Shown here: positions 1 to 12,100 of the stretch, in pieces
How positions within the stretch are numbered: position 1 is the first letter of the stretch
Layout of the letters: each line of letters begins with the position of its first letter
Assembly (NCBI GenBank): GCA_033032175.1
Contig: CM065323.1
Location: forward strand, 1,302,001-1,366,000
Length of the DNA: 64,000 nt
Source of the DNA: Saturnia japonica
Lineage: Eukaryota; Arthropoda; Insecta; Lepidoptera; Saturniidae
Direction: 5' to 3'
Notes under the pieces: model-generated
The model's database searches: none
Seen by the model: only the letters and a program-made list of their open reading frames with translations
Told to the model about the DNA's origin: nothing
Program-made: the position numbers and the translations under genes

Positions 1-754
1 CATTGGAGCTCAATGCAATATCAGAGGCAATAACTTATATAATTAAAAATAATATTAGAAAAGTTGTAATTTTAACAGATAGCAAAAGTGCACTTCAGCA
101 TCTAGTTCGATGTATCTCTGGCTACAGAGGCGCGTCAATAGCCTATAAGATTTTAGACCACATATATAAACAACAGTTTGACAATCAGTCTTTGATATTG
201 CAATGGATTCCTTCTCATGTTGGTATCAAGGGTAATGAAGAGGCTGACCGTAGTGCAAAATTAGGATCAACTCAGGGTATATTAAAGAAGGTTTTAAAGT
301 CTATTATTGGGAAATTATGACAAAATTCAAAAAAATTAAGTACGAAAAGTGGAGTGAATATTTTGATGAAAGAAGTAAAGAAAAAGGTATTTGGTATAAG
401 ACATTACAGTGTCAGCCTCTTCATAAGCCTTGGTTTAGTGAATGTTATTTAAGTCGACAATATATAAAGATAGCATTAAGACTTCGTTCGGGGTACTATC
501 CATCAGGAAGATTTACGTATCTCATGCGAAAAACAGATTCACCCAACTGTAATGTATGTGGAAGGATTGATGACGTGCATCATGTACTGGCAGAGTGTGA
601 AAAAAATAGGATTGAAAGGGAGTTGCTGATGAATAATATGAGTTTAAAATGCCAAAACATAGGCAATTTTCACAGCATTTTGGCAGAACCGTGTTCGGAT
701 GAAGCCAAGAATTTGTATGACCTGGTAGTGCTGGCTCATCGGCGACTCTCTTGA
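1..754 (+). pseudogene. 3' end of a non-LTR retrotransposon (RNase H + CCHC tail), truncated by window edge
   Basis: Two overlapping open frames (3-320 and 317-754) make up the C-terminal end of a LINE polyprotein. The first carries RNase H motifs: the ELNAI block with the catalytic Glu, ILTDSKSALQ with the catalytic Asp, and WIPSHVGIKGNEEADRSAK with the last active-site residues. The second continues with KPWF, a LRLRSGYYPSGRF block and a CCHC knuckle (CNVCG, HHVLAEC), the order found in RNase H-bearing LINEs of the I/LOA group. The frame changes by one base near position 300-317, so this copy is probably dead. Its 5' part lies outside the window. The clade assignment is inference; the RNase H and knuckle are seen directly. 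Confidence 0.8.
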
Positions 755-1630
755 TTTAATGCTGGTATGGTATGGGCACAATGGGACTGATATATTCAGT
801 AGAATAGAAGTACCGGAAAAAAAAATTATAGTTTGTTAAATGTACTAAATAGTATCATCAAAATCATAACTATATCATCAACTGAATAATAAAATATATA
901 TATGACTTATGATGTTCAGTTGGAAGTTTTTTGAAGGACCTCAAATTGTCATGCAGTGACTTTTTGTTTTTAATTGATAAATTTTTGTTGATTGACCCTG
1001 TATTGTGTAATACAGGTGGCATTTTGCATAATACAGTTTGGGTATTGTGCATAAGTGAAGTGGATTGGGAATACAAACATGGACCATGATTTCTGATATG
1101 CCACAAAAACTCCCTAGAAAGTTTTACCAAGGGAGCCACCATCTTGTTAGGATACTGAAAACGTCTTGAGACAAGACTCTTTATAGTCACTTGATAATGG
1201 CAGTAATGGGTCTTCAATAAAGAGCACTAGTTACCAAGTTATGAAGATAATGATTAGTTAGGGAATCCACTGAATCAGGGGTTGCAAATCCTGAATGATT
1301 TGTAATCTAATTTCATGTGGAATATTAAATTGACTTGTTTATTGGAGGGTTCGTCTCATGCGGGCTCTTGTACGGTGCAGGTTATACAAATAATTAAATA
1401 GATTTAAATAATTATTGTGTCCCAAACTTTGTATATTAATAATGTTCTTATTAACAAAGTAAATACTATAATAACTGGTATCTAGTTAATTCAGTGAATT
1501 TTTTACCAAAATTAGTGTTACTAAGAAGTACAGGTGTGTAACTTTTACTAGTATTTTTTTTTCTTAATTCTTATCTTTTTCTATAAAGTGTGACTGTAAT
1601 ATGACAATAAATTATTTTTATTGCTCTCAG
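755..1630. other. Non-coding: LINE 3' flank and probable last intron of the next gene
   Basis: AT-rich DNA without a coding signal I can support. A minus-strand open frame at 870-1217 has no recognisable domain and a biased composition. A pyrimidine-rich tract followed by CTCTCAG at 1624-1630 forms a good splice acceptor for the coding exon that follows. Confidence 0.5.
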
Positions 1631-1810
1631 GTGAAAATCATGCTTCCATGGGACCAACAGGGTAAGAATGGACCCAAGAAGCCTCAGCCAGACCACATCC
1701 TGGTGACGGAGCCAAAGGATGAGCCAGTTCCCTTGGAGCCAACGAGCGATGTGCGTTCGCTTGCGCCTGTGCCTGCGCCGCTCCCACCACCAGTCGCCGC
1801 TGTCGCTTAG
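1631..1810 (+). CDS. Terminal coding exon of an unrecognised gene
   Basis: An acceptor (TTGCTCTCAG) ends at 1630 and opens an exon read in phase 0 as [18 protein letters not shown] and on to a TAG stop at 1808-1810, about 59 residues. The exon is clearly more GC-rich than its surroundings. It encodes a hydrophilic segment ([20 protein letters not shown]) followed by a Pro/Ala/Val-rich tail. An AATAAA follows the stop within 14 bases. Composition, acceptor and poly(A) signal together argue for a real last exon. The gene's other exons lie upstream of the window. I do not recognise the family. It runs tail-to-tail with TMEM33, whose 3' end lies 4 kb downstream. An in-frame ATG at 1601 lies inside the presumed intron and is probably not a start. 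Confidence 0.6.
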   Translation: MKIMLPWDQQGKNGPKKPQPDHILVTEPKDEPVPLEPTSDVRSLAPVPAPLPPPVAAVA

Positions 1811-1823
1811 ATGTTAAGATATC

Positions 1824-1829
1824 AATAAA
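1824..1829 (+). terminator. Poly(A) signal AATAAA of the preceding gene
   Basis: A canonical hexamer 14 bases after the TAG stop at 1808-1810. It is close to the stop, implying a very short 3' UTR if it is the one used. Confidence 0.5.
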
Positions 1830-1939
1830 AAAACAATGAAAACTAACGACTTTTCAATTAGTGAACTCCTTTGAATTATAAAAGTATGTCTTATCATTAC
1901 GTGATTAAATTTCATTTTTATTTAAAGCCCAAGTTCCAT

Positions 1940-2405
1940 CAGATAAAAGTAAATAAAATTGAATAGTCTGTATGGCAATTTTTTTTACAAATTTGATTAC
2001 AATTATATAATATGGTACATATAATAAAAACCATTTTATCTGTCTGTTTTTTCTGGGTACTCTTCGTAAGGGTTGGATCGATTCTGACAGGACTTTCACG
2101 GGTAGAGATGGCTGTTGTTATAAAGCAACTTAGAATACTCGTATTTTAGTAAAAAATTGGGTTCCGCGCAAATAAAAATTAATTCAGAAAAACGATAAAT
2201 ATGGAACGTTTATAGCTTACGCTAAGAGATATACCCAATTGGTGCAATAGATCTATATAAAAAAGTGCGAGAGCAATGTCTATTATATTCTAAGGATCAC
2301 CTTCAATAAGCATTTTTGTCTTTAAAATAACTGGAGAGGGGGTAGCACGACTCAAAGGTGTGCCTGATTAACAGCATTCGCGAGCGAACCTGTTGGCAAA
2401 GCTAG
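1940..2405 (+). mobile_element. Decayed non-autonomous Helitron
   Basis: This copy shares the internal block CTGTCTGTTTTTTCTGGGTA and the block around GGTTGGATCGATTCTGACAG with the cleaner Helitrons at 24700-25211 and 62294-62809. It ends in AAAGCTAG followed by T, matching the CTAG|T end of that family. The terminal hairpin is eroded (CGCGAGCGAACCTG) and the 5' end is unclear, so the left boundary is approximate. Confidence 0.6.
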
Positions 2406-5400
2406 TTAAGAAATAAACAGGTTTTTACCTAGGGGGTGCGAATATATCGCCAGAGGCACCACAACACTAGAATCTTAATGTTCATACCACAATACATTTA
2501 TAAATTTCACTGGATTTATTATTTCAAACGTGTCTACTTTTAGCTAGGAATTAGGAAGGCGTAGATGTAGTATTGGAAGGTTGGAAGCCAATGCCTTGAA
2601 CCATTAGTACTTATAATCGCACTAATACTTGCGAATAATAAGCTGCTGTGCTACATTGCTTTTCTCTGCAGACAGATTGATTTCTTTGGATCTTTCAAAT
2701 TCCAGTTTGTTTTTTACAACAATCGACAGTACTAATTAATGGATATCGATTAATCGATGCTTTACAATACAACTCTCATATTCATTCAACAATAAATAAA
2801 GGATTGAAAATGAAATTATACAAATTATATTAACATTTTATTTAAATTCCTGACTACATTCACCCCAAACCAAGTGCATTATATCTACTTATAAATATAC
2901 CAAACAAATCTGTGATATTGTAGAATAATATAAACGAACATTATAAAGATTGATGTCTCAATGAATAAAAACAGTGTATGATGTTAAACGACAATTCAAT
3001 TGTGATTGTACTACAAATCTAAAACTTATATACATTAAGTTTTAATTTATCAATGGAATACTTACATGGACAATTATTAAAAGAGTAAAGAATTGTGAAA
3101 TGGAATTCATGTACTCATGAATATTTAACTAAATAATATAACTCAAATCAGCACATTTCATAATTTATTGATTGTAACGATAATCAATTGTCCTTTTTAA
3201 CCGTCTTCAAAAAAGGAAGTTTTCAATTTGGGTGTATGGATATTATTTAGTAACCAGTTTGGTTAATTCTTTTTTCGTTGGAAAAGGGATACGTCCGTTG
3301 TGGCCCCATTTTAATTTCATTTGCTTTGGACCTTCGACTTCGAAGATAAACTAGGGAACTCGTCAAAATAATTGAATTTGGTTTTCTTTTCTATTATACA
3401 CTTATCAGAACGACCTAGATATACCAAATTACTTGTGTATATGCGCGATATAAATTCAATTAATAATTTTAAGGTATGAATTGAGTTAATATGCAGGAAG
3501 TACGAGTCATCGAACCCAGCGCCTGCAACCTAAACAGATTCCAAAGAAAAGCATAAAATTTTGATTGTGGAAAGGCAAATTGACTAACATGTAAAATTTG
3601 GAAATACGCGTTAGTCAATTAGCCTTTAGTTTACACTGTCGATATGTATTATATATTTTTAAATTGTTAAACATGGATACATGTCCTTTAAGTCAAATTT
3701 CATAGTATTTTTCTAATCTTCGAACATCAGTTTAACAACATGTTGGCTCCCTTGTTAGAACCGTCCAGATAGTTTTTGTGGCAATTCAAATATCGCGCTT
3801 CTAGTTGTTATTCATAATCCACTTCACTTGTACACAACAACCTAACTTACTTAATATAGCGTCAAATAAAGTAAGTTCATGGATTAAAATAAAAACTACG
3901 ATATGACATTAAGATCTCACCAAAAACTCTCTATTGTGTATTGCTTCGATAAACTCAAAACACTTTTGTGTTCGGGTGTACATGTCCAAAGACCGCTCGC
4001 TATCTTAACTCAATTTACGCGCCCAGCACCACGATTACTTTATTTTAATAAATTCCAAACACATAATTCTCGCTTATCAATCAACTTAAAATTATTTCAC
4101 AATTCATCTTAAATTAAATTGTTCCGTTATTTGTCTAAATTTTCATTATTAGATTTATTACATGAATATGTCTAAAGTTATTGGAATTAATTTTGAATAC
4201 CACAGACTTATCAAGAATACTGAAATATTTTATCTGTTTCAAATCAGAAAAATAATAAATGTAACTGATTTCAAATATAATTATTTAAACATTTCTTACA
4301 TAACAAAATATAGTAAATATTTTTTTATGATTAAACATAATTAAAATGCATAAGCCACCCTTTGTTTTTTCGTTGAGATATTATGTACTACATACTAGAA
4401 AGGTGTCCCAACCAGATTGTTTGAAACGCACATTCAAGTGCATACACTCGCACTCACAATATTATGCATGTAAATTACTGCTATTTCAAAATAATTATCA
4501 CACCGATGAAATTATATTTTATTTCACCTTAACGATAAATTAATTCCATATGTGCAAAAAAAAAAAAAACAATGATAATAGGAAACCAAAAAGGTAGCAC
4601 ATACTTTATCATATGTAGCAGTTATTTTGGATTTTGCTATATATAGCAGGTGAAAAAATATGTTTGTTTTCATATGAAAAATAGCAGTGATGTATTATAA
4701 TTTGCATGCCTACCTCACAGTATATACCGGGCACTTGTGATTGCACGTTTGATTGCTAAATTTTACTTCATAAATATGCCTTTATTTGCACTCAGATACT
4801 GTTTATAAAACTCGAGAAACAAGCCCCTCGGTATCAAGTGGAGTACAGTTTTTGTTCGTAATAAATAGCCCTAGTATGTTTTGCATAATACCTCAATGAT
4901 TTTTTTAATGGTTTTTTATTATAATATTATGTAGGTGCCTCTTCCTTATATATTAATATTATTATATTACATTTACAGGCTCGAAGCGTTGAGTCGTTGA
5001 GTTGAGCCGATTTTAGTACAGGACGGATACTGGTTTGGTGAACATAATTACCGGATTTTGTCTCTGTGATGTTTAAAATAGTTGAAATAATACAACAAAA
5101 AAAAATATTTCATAGTTCATACTAATAGCAGTCGAGAGATATCATTATTTCTTGTCGAGAAAAAAAAATGATTATAATATATTAACCTATCATTGAGTAT
5201 GCTTATTATGAATACGGATTCATAAAAACAGTAAATGAGTTCGAACCGCAACAAATTTTTACAGTTTCAAATTAATTCAAAATATTACAACTTTGTGACG
5301 TAATAAAATTGTAAGATGAAAAAGTATTCAGGGTGGAATTACATATCTGTTCACAAAACATATATAAATTCATCTGTAAATGTGAACCAGACGACTCAGA

Positions 5401-5767
5401 TTAAACTTTAGAATGTGTACTTTCGAATGTTAAAAAATATAACTAAACGAGTGTCTGACATTCTGCTGAGGTCACTCTAAGCAGAATAGTTGAGAGTGGA
5501 CCACAGTGAATGTAGGCTATATTGTTCTTATAAAAATGTACATTACGTATCCGTACGTTATCTGAAACAATAAAATTAAATTAATTGGGCACAAAGCCAA
5601 ACTCCGAGTTGTCTCTTTTCTTGCAAATGATTAACGAAGCCAAGATAATTTCCTACGAAATGTATGGGAAAAAAAATTCGCGATTTCTGACATTTCAGTA
5701 CTCTAACCTCAATTGGTGACACTGTGTTTATTAATCGCTATAATGTTTGTTGTATGAATTGACCCTT
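2406..5767. other. Intergenic DNA between two convergent genes
   Basis: No exon is supported here. About 3280-3390 is a minus-oriented copy of a dispersed repeat marked by CCTTCGACTTCGAAGAT and CTAGGGAACTCGTC, which also occurs at 14.6, 39.3, 50.7, 51.1 and 56.3 kb. The bases around 5583-5608 resemble part of the SINE at 54.3 kb. Short open frames at 3903-4543 have no domains. Confidence 0.5.
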
Positions 5768-5773
5768 TTTATT
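5768..5773 (-). terminator. Candidate poly(A) signal of TMEM33
   Basis: TTTATT on + reads AATAAA on -, 118 bases beyond the TMEM33 TGA stop. It is the first canonical hexamer I noticed downstream of the stop. Confidence 0.45.
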
Positions 5774-5890
5774 GCTGACGAATTATAAAATGCTGATCAA
5801 AATGTATCAAAAAGTTAAGGACAGTACATATCCTCCTCAGAAAGCGTTTGTCTCAAAAATCCATTCTGTATATTAAAAAAAACATCCAAC

Positions 5891-6119
5891 TCACTCATGG
5901 ACCGTAGTCTCTAACGGCGGCGCCATGCGGCACACGAACTGCACCGTTGAATCGATCGCCGTGGATATCGGCTGAGGCATGCCCGGCTTGCGGGCAAAGC
6001 TCTCGGCGAGGACGCGCAGCTCGCGGAACGTGTTGCGAGTGTAAGGGTTCCGCCGCGACGCGTACCGCCACGTCACGAAGTAGTAGTACACGAACGGAGA
6101 CATCAGCCCGCAGTAACCG
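5891..6119 (-). CDS. TMEM33: TMEM33 coding exon 5 with stop
   Basis: The acceptor CACGTCAG ends at 6120. The exon encodes FVYYYFVTWRYASRRNPYTR, the best conserved block of the family, then ELRVLAESFARKPGMP and a TGA at 5893-5891. It is much more GC-rich than flanking intron DNA. Confidence 0.93.
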
Positions 6120-9100
6120 CTGACGTGACATTATATCAATAATGTAGTTACAAAACAAAACAAAAATACTTCATTCAATTTAGGCCCTAAAGCAGATAGA
6201 TAGATATTTATATCTCTCGGTGGTCGCAGTTGTGTTTGGATTATGATATGTTTACAATCAGGGATAGTACGTAAATGTGCAGAGCTATTATGTAGTAAAC
6301 AAGCATACGGCATAGGTATCAATAGCGAGCCGCCGAACTTACAACTCCCTTCCCCAGGGAGCTCTGGTAACCTTACTCACCACAGGAACACAATACAAGA
6401 TTATTTAGCCGCGGTCTTCTGCAGGGTGCAGGTAATCCACCAGTCGGGCTGCCCCAAGTAGAGAGAAATCTCTCTTAAATTCTTCATCTCTATTCTCTTA
6501 AATTGTTTCTTAGTACGGAATACATGTGAGTCAGGTCGAGCGACAACAGCGAAAAAAAAGTTAATTCACGCAAATCTTCCTTGTAATGACCAAAAATACC
6601 CCGTATTACGTATCGGAAATCAACTATCGATAGTTTTATTTCAACAAGTGATTATTCGATAGTGCCAATGATGTCTATCGATTATCGATAGTTAATTGGA
6701 ATTTTTCCAACACTATGAAAACAGTACCAACGGTTCGGATATTATCACATTCATCGAAAAGAGCCGGTGAGACACTCGATCGGGTTTCTTAACATTATTT
6801 GCATGACGCTAGTTATGATAGGCGGTACGAGTTTAAATTAAAAAAAGATTTATTTTAAAAGAATTATAATAGGTGTTTACACTTATGGTTCTTAAACAAG
6901 ACTAACTTAAAATTAATTAAAGTAATAATCAAGTTGGAGTCACGCCGTCGTTTCCCACGATCGCAATCTGCATGGTCAGCGATCCCACGGTCTGTATCCG
7001 CCGGTCCCAAGGCTTATGACGTGGTAACTCCTCCCTCCTTAAAAGGGAAGCGTATCCTGGAGCAGCTTCCGGTAGTGTCCTCACTACCTTTAATTTTCAT
7101 CTGCATTTTCTTCGCCTGTTTCCACGTATATACTTTCCATGCACCAACGCTGACCAGTATGATGTACAGTAACAGTGTTGTCCAACTAGGGACCGCCATC
7201 ATAATATGCCAACTAGGGGTTTCTCTGAGATACAAGTTGTCAGCTTTGTTGAGTAATTCATGGATACCGTCTAATTGAATATCTTCGATGTTCAGTCTAT
7301 ACTTCACAGCTTCCTCGGGTATAACTGGTTCTTTGAGCAGCGGAATAATTTCATTGGTGATAATAGTACGTGTGTGAGCTTGGAGTGTCCTATTCATAAC
7401 GGTGACCTCGCATCCCTCAGGTAGTGTGAGTAGAAATGTGCCGGAGATTTTTCTATATTCGTTTTTAGATTTGCAGTTACTTCGCAGGATTTCTTCATCC
7501 TGAAGTATAAGCAGCCAGCTGTTTTCGTTGATCTTTTGTATTTTTCCTATGTTAATATTCATTTTGACCTGGGTACAATTCGCTTTCCTATGATGTATAA
7601 GCGATGTGACGCAGTCTTCCGCATCTTGAAATCTTCTCATCTCCAGCGTTTTACAGATATGTAAATTGTCGGATATCAGCGAGCATTCCTCGTCTAGGTA
7701 GGTATACTCATCGTTTCCAAGTATCAGGTATTTGGATTTCGGAACAATGGTTAAATTATTTTGGTCGGGAATGGAATAGAGGTGTATAAGATCATATATG
7801 TTTTTATCAATAGCGGGTATTTCTAATATAAATGTTAAAGTGTGTTCTGTACTGTAAGCTCTAACCTTAATTGACTTTTGGATCAAATGTATGTTACCTA
7901 TGTCTATTTTGGCTACTGGTGCAAAAGAGTATAATTTCTGTAAATTTCTAATTTCTTCTAGGAGACTTTGCGGGTTGATAATAGAAGGATGCATTACTCC
8001 TAATTGAGAGAATGTCATTGCGTCTTCCAAAATCATTAATCGATCTAAAACTAACTGTAAACTAAAATTTATCTGTACGTATAACTCTAAGAAATGTAAC
8101 TTATTGATTATCGAATTTGTACTACGAGTAATGTTTTGCAAAAATTGTTCTAAATTCTTTTGATTCTTGTTAATTTTATCTAAATGACGACTAAATTCGT
8201 TAATTGAACTACGTGCTAACACGAGGCTTTGTCTTTGTGCGCTTTGTGTGTTATCTACTTTATTTCTAATATCAGAGATTTGTTTCTCAAACTCTATTGC
8301 GTCCTCGTAGTCTAAATTCCCGGTAATTGCCTTAACTATAGATCCTAAGCCATTAATTATACCACGCCTAATTCTAGTTTTCGGTATGATAGTCATTATT
8401 TTCCTACTAATTTTTGATAGTGACAATTCAATTTGCTCTTTGTAAGTTTTATGTAGTTCTACGGAAGCGGTGCTACTTTCGACGACCTTAGTATTTGCGT
8501 ATAAATCCATAAGTCTTACCGAAGTTGTATATAAATCAGTGATGTTGTAAATGCAAGCAAGGTTAAAGTAATCTATCATTTTGAGAATTTCTCCTTGTTT
8601 GAGCAAAAGGATGCCGTTATTTTTATCAATGGGTTGAATTATTATGTCTGCGGTTGCGTTGAGCACGAGGGCTCCTGCGATGATGATCCTGGAACAAGAT
8701 GAGGCCTACGTAGTAGTTTAAAATGCACTCTAATAGATTTGGAATTTGGATGATTTCCTATTATTTCAGCAACACTATTGGGGTGTAAATGAATTATCTT
8801 ATACGGACCTTTAAATACTGGCTTCGTTTTATCGCTGCGCGCCGTTTTCGCCACCTGTTTATAAACAACTTCACCTATTTTAAACATTATGTCCTGTGCT
8901 TCCTGGTTTCGCTTGGCTATAATCTGCTCCTTATTTTTGGACATATGTGCGGCAACACATTCTTGTACAGCCTCAGCGTTCCTACGATGTCTTATAACAT
9001 AATCTTGATAAAATTCTTTAGGATAAATAAGTTCTAAAGGATTTCTAGACGCTGTATGGCCAAATAATAGCTCGTGTGGTGTATATCCTGTTGTAGTATG

Positions 9101-12100
9101 TATTGTATTATTGTATGCTATAACGGAATATTTCATGATGGTTTGTATAGGGTCTTCTTTATTGGTTATCCTTTGTATTCGTATAATTTCACCTATAGTG
9201 GAATGGAATCGTTCTATAGGAGAGTTAGAATTTAGGTTGTAGGGCGTTGTAAAGTGTATGTTGATGTCATGTAATGCGCATATGTCTTTTATGACATCAT
9301 TATCAAATTTGCTATCAGAATCTGTCGTAATTTTTGTAGGTAATCCTAGTGTAGAGAAAGCTTGAATTAATGCATCTGCTACATGAATACTACTAGAGGC
9401 ATTTAAAGGTATTACTTGAACGTATTTAGAAAAATTATCTATAATGGTCAAAAATGTGGCACCACCTGTGGAATATAGATCCATAAACATATGTTGCATA
9501 GGTTTTGTAGGTGTTTCAGTAAGAGCTAACGGGGGTTTTAATGGATTTCTCTCGTATTTACTTTTAAGACAGGTATCACATTGGTTAATAAATCGTTGTA
9601 TTGTAAGCAGCATATTAGGCCAGTGGTAATTTCTATGTATTTGCTTGTATGTTTCCTGAATGCCGCGATGCATAGTCTTACCTTCATGATACTTCTTAAT
9701 TAATTCCTGTTGCTCTACTTTATTTTCGATAACTGTAATACGCGATGTACATCTGAATAATTTTGGACCTCTTTCATTAAAAATAGTTGTATATACTCGA
9801 GAGAAAGCGAGATACAGATTTTCATCGTAAAAGTAGCAGTGAAAAGTACGATCAGCAATAGTGTGTTCCTTTAAGAACTGAACTATTTCGGATTCTGTGT
9901 TATTAATAGGAATAAATACATCTTTTATGACTGTTCTTGTATTTGTTGACCTATCATCTACTCTGTATTTTGTGCCGGGGCTAGACCTTATGTGAAATTG
10001 TTTTAGTTGTCTATCTATGGCATCATTTACGATTGGTATACCTTTATTCTCATTATCTGCTTGTGTGTGGTTTGTGGAAGTTAATAGCTCGGGGTCATTT
10101 ATAGTGGCGTTTTCTGATACCTCATCTCGTTGGGGTGAGAGGATTAGTCCTGATATAATTTCACTGTCTATGTCCATATCACTGCACGAGATCTTGTCCG
10201 TCTCAGGTCTGTTGTCAGTATTCGTTGCCGTACGTGTATTGTCAAATATCCTATTTATCATCTCGTCATCTTCATTATCGTCAAGGTTAACAGCTAAAGA
10301 ATCTATACTATTATGAAAAATTTTTGCTCTTGAAAGGGCGTCAGCGTTGGTATTTTGTTTGCCTTTTTTATAAATTATCTTATAATCATATTCCGCGAGC
10401 CTAAGTCTCCAACGCGTTAATTTCGAGTTCGGATCTTTTAATGACATAAGCCATGTTAAAGGTCTGTGGTCGGTGTAAATAGTGAATTTCTGTCCATACA
10501 AATAGGGTCGAAAGTATTTTATAGCCCATACAATTGCCAATAACTCTTTCTCAATCGTAGAGTATCGGCTTTCGGTATCCGACAAAGTCCTAGAAGCGTA
10601 AGCTACAGGTTTATCTGAACCGATGTCTCCTTGAGAAAGAACTGCACCGAGAGCAACGTCTGAGGCGTCGGTTGTCAGAACAAAAGGCTTATCAAAGTCG
10701 GGGTACTGTAATATCGGGGAATTTGTTAATATTTCTTTACATTTATTAAAAGCGTCTAAAAATTCCGGTGAATGTACTACTTTACGATTCTTTTTAAGAC
10801 AAAGTGTCAAAGGTTTAGTCAGTTTTGCAAAGTCTTTTATAAATTTTCTATAGTATCCGATTAGGCCTAAAAAGGATTTTACGTCTTTGTGAGTACACGG
10901 TAAGGGATAGTTAAGTACGGCTTTAATTTTGTCCTTATTCGGTTTTAGTCCTTGGTCCGTTAGTTCGTGTCCTAGAAACTCAACTTGTTTTTGTAAAAAT
11001 CGAGACTTTTCTAGTTTAATTTTTAAATTGTGGGTTTTAAATCTTTCAAATACTTGTTTTAATTTCTCAACGTGCTCTTGTAGTGACGTAGAAATCACGA
11101 TGACGTCATCTAAATATGTGAAAACATTTTCAATTCCTCTTAAGATGTGATCCATTAACCTTTGAAATGTACTGGGGGCATTTTTGAGGCCAAATGGCAT
11201 TCTCAAAAATTCGTAATGCCCGCGTTCCGTTGTAAACGCCGTTTTTTCGATATCGTTAGGGTGCATCTCTAGTTGGTGGTAACCACTAGCTAAGTCAAGG
11301 GTCGTAAAGTATTGTGCCCTTCCTAGTCTGTCGAGTATGTCATGGATATTCGGTAAAGGGTATTTGTCCTCAATAATCCTGTCATTTAATCTTCTGAAGT
11401 CAATAACAAGTCTCCACGTTACGTTACCAGATGTATCAGGTTTCTTTGGTACTATATGCACTGGGCACGCCCAAGGTGAAATACTTTCCCTAATAATTCC
11501 CTGCTTTAACAGATTTTCTACTTGATTTTGAATTTCTTTGCGTTGTTTGGGTGGTTGCCTATAACTTCTTACAAAAATTGGTGTTTCATCATTAAGTCTT
11601 AATTCATGCTTTACAGAATGTGTAAATGACAATGGAATATTATCAGAAAAAAATATCTCTCTGTATTGATAACAAATCCTCATTATTTCTCGCCTTTCTT
11701 CTTCATTCATGTGATCATTATGAATATTTTTTAAATTTTCACAAAGTTCCTTATCTAAATCTAAATCTGTCCTTAAAAAATTTACTTCGCTATGCTGATT
11801 AATCATATTTTCAAAAAATGGTTTAAGCTTATTCGGATATTTATTTAAAATTATTTTCTTTTCATCAGTAAAATTTATAACAGTTGTCTTAAATGCCCCA
11901 TTCATCACGTCCACTATTGCTGCTGGAGATCTTAACCCCTCAGACCAATAGTGATCATCACATAAATACTGTCCATCAGCGTAGTTAGTTTTAACCACAA
12001 TAACCTTTTCACACTTTGGTTCTATTCTAATGTTTCTAACTGGGTAGTTTAAGTAAATTGGTATATTTGCATTTGGTGTATGTAATAATCTGTCGCTTAA

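Noticed and set aside
870..1217. 115-codon open frame on minus
   Set aside because: No domain, odd composition, no splice or poly(A) context; likely chance.
6934..7278. Open frame on + across the LTR and env
   Set aside because: Antisense shadow of env and LTR; the same start recurs in the other LTR at 14059.
8789..11525. Several + strand frames of 60-100 codons
   Set aside because: Antisense to pol, whose domains are unambiguous.
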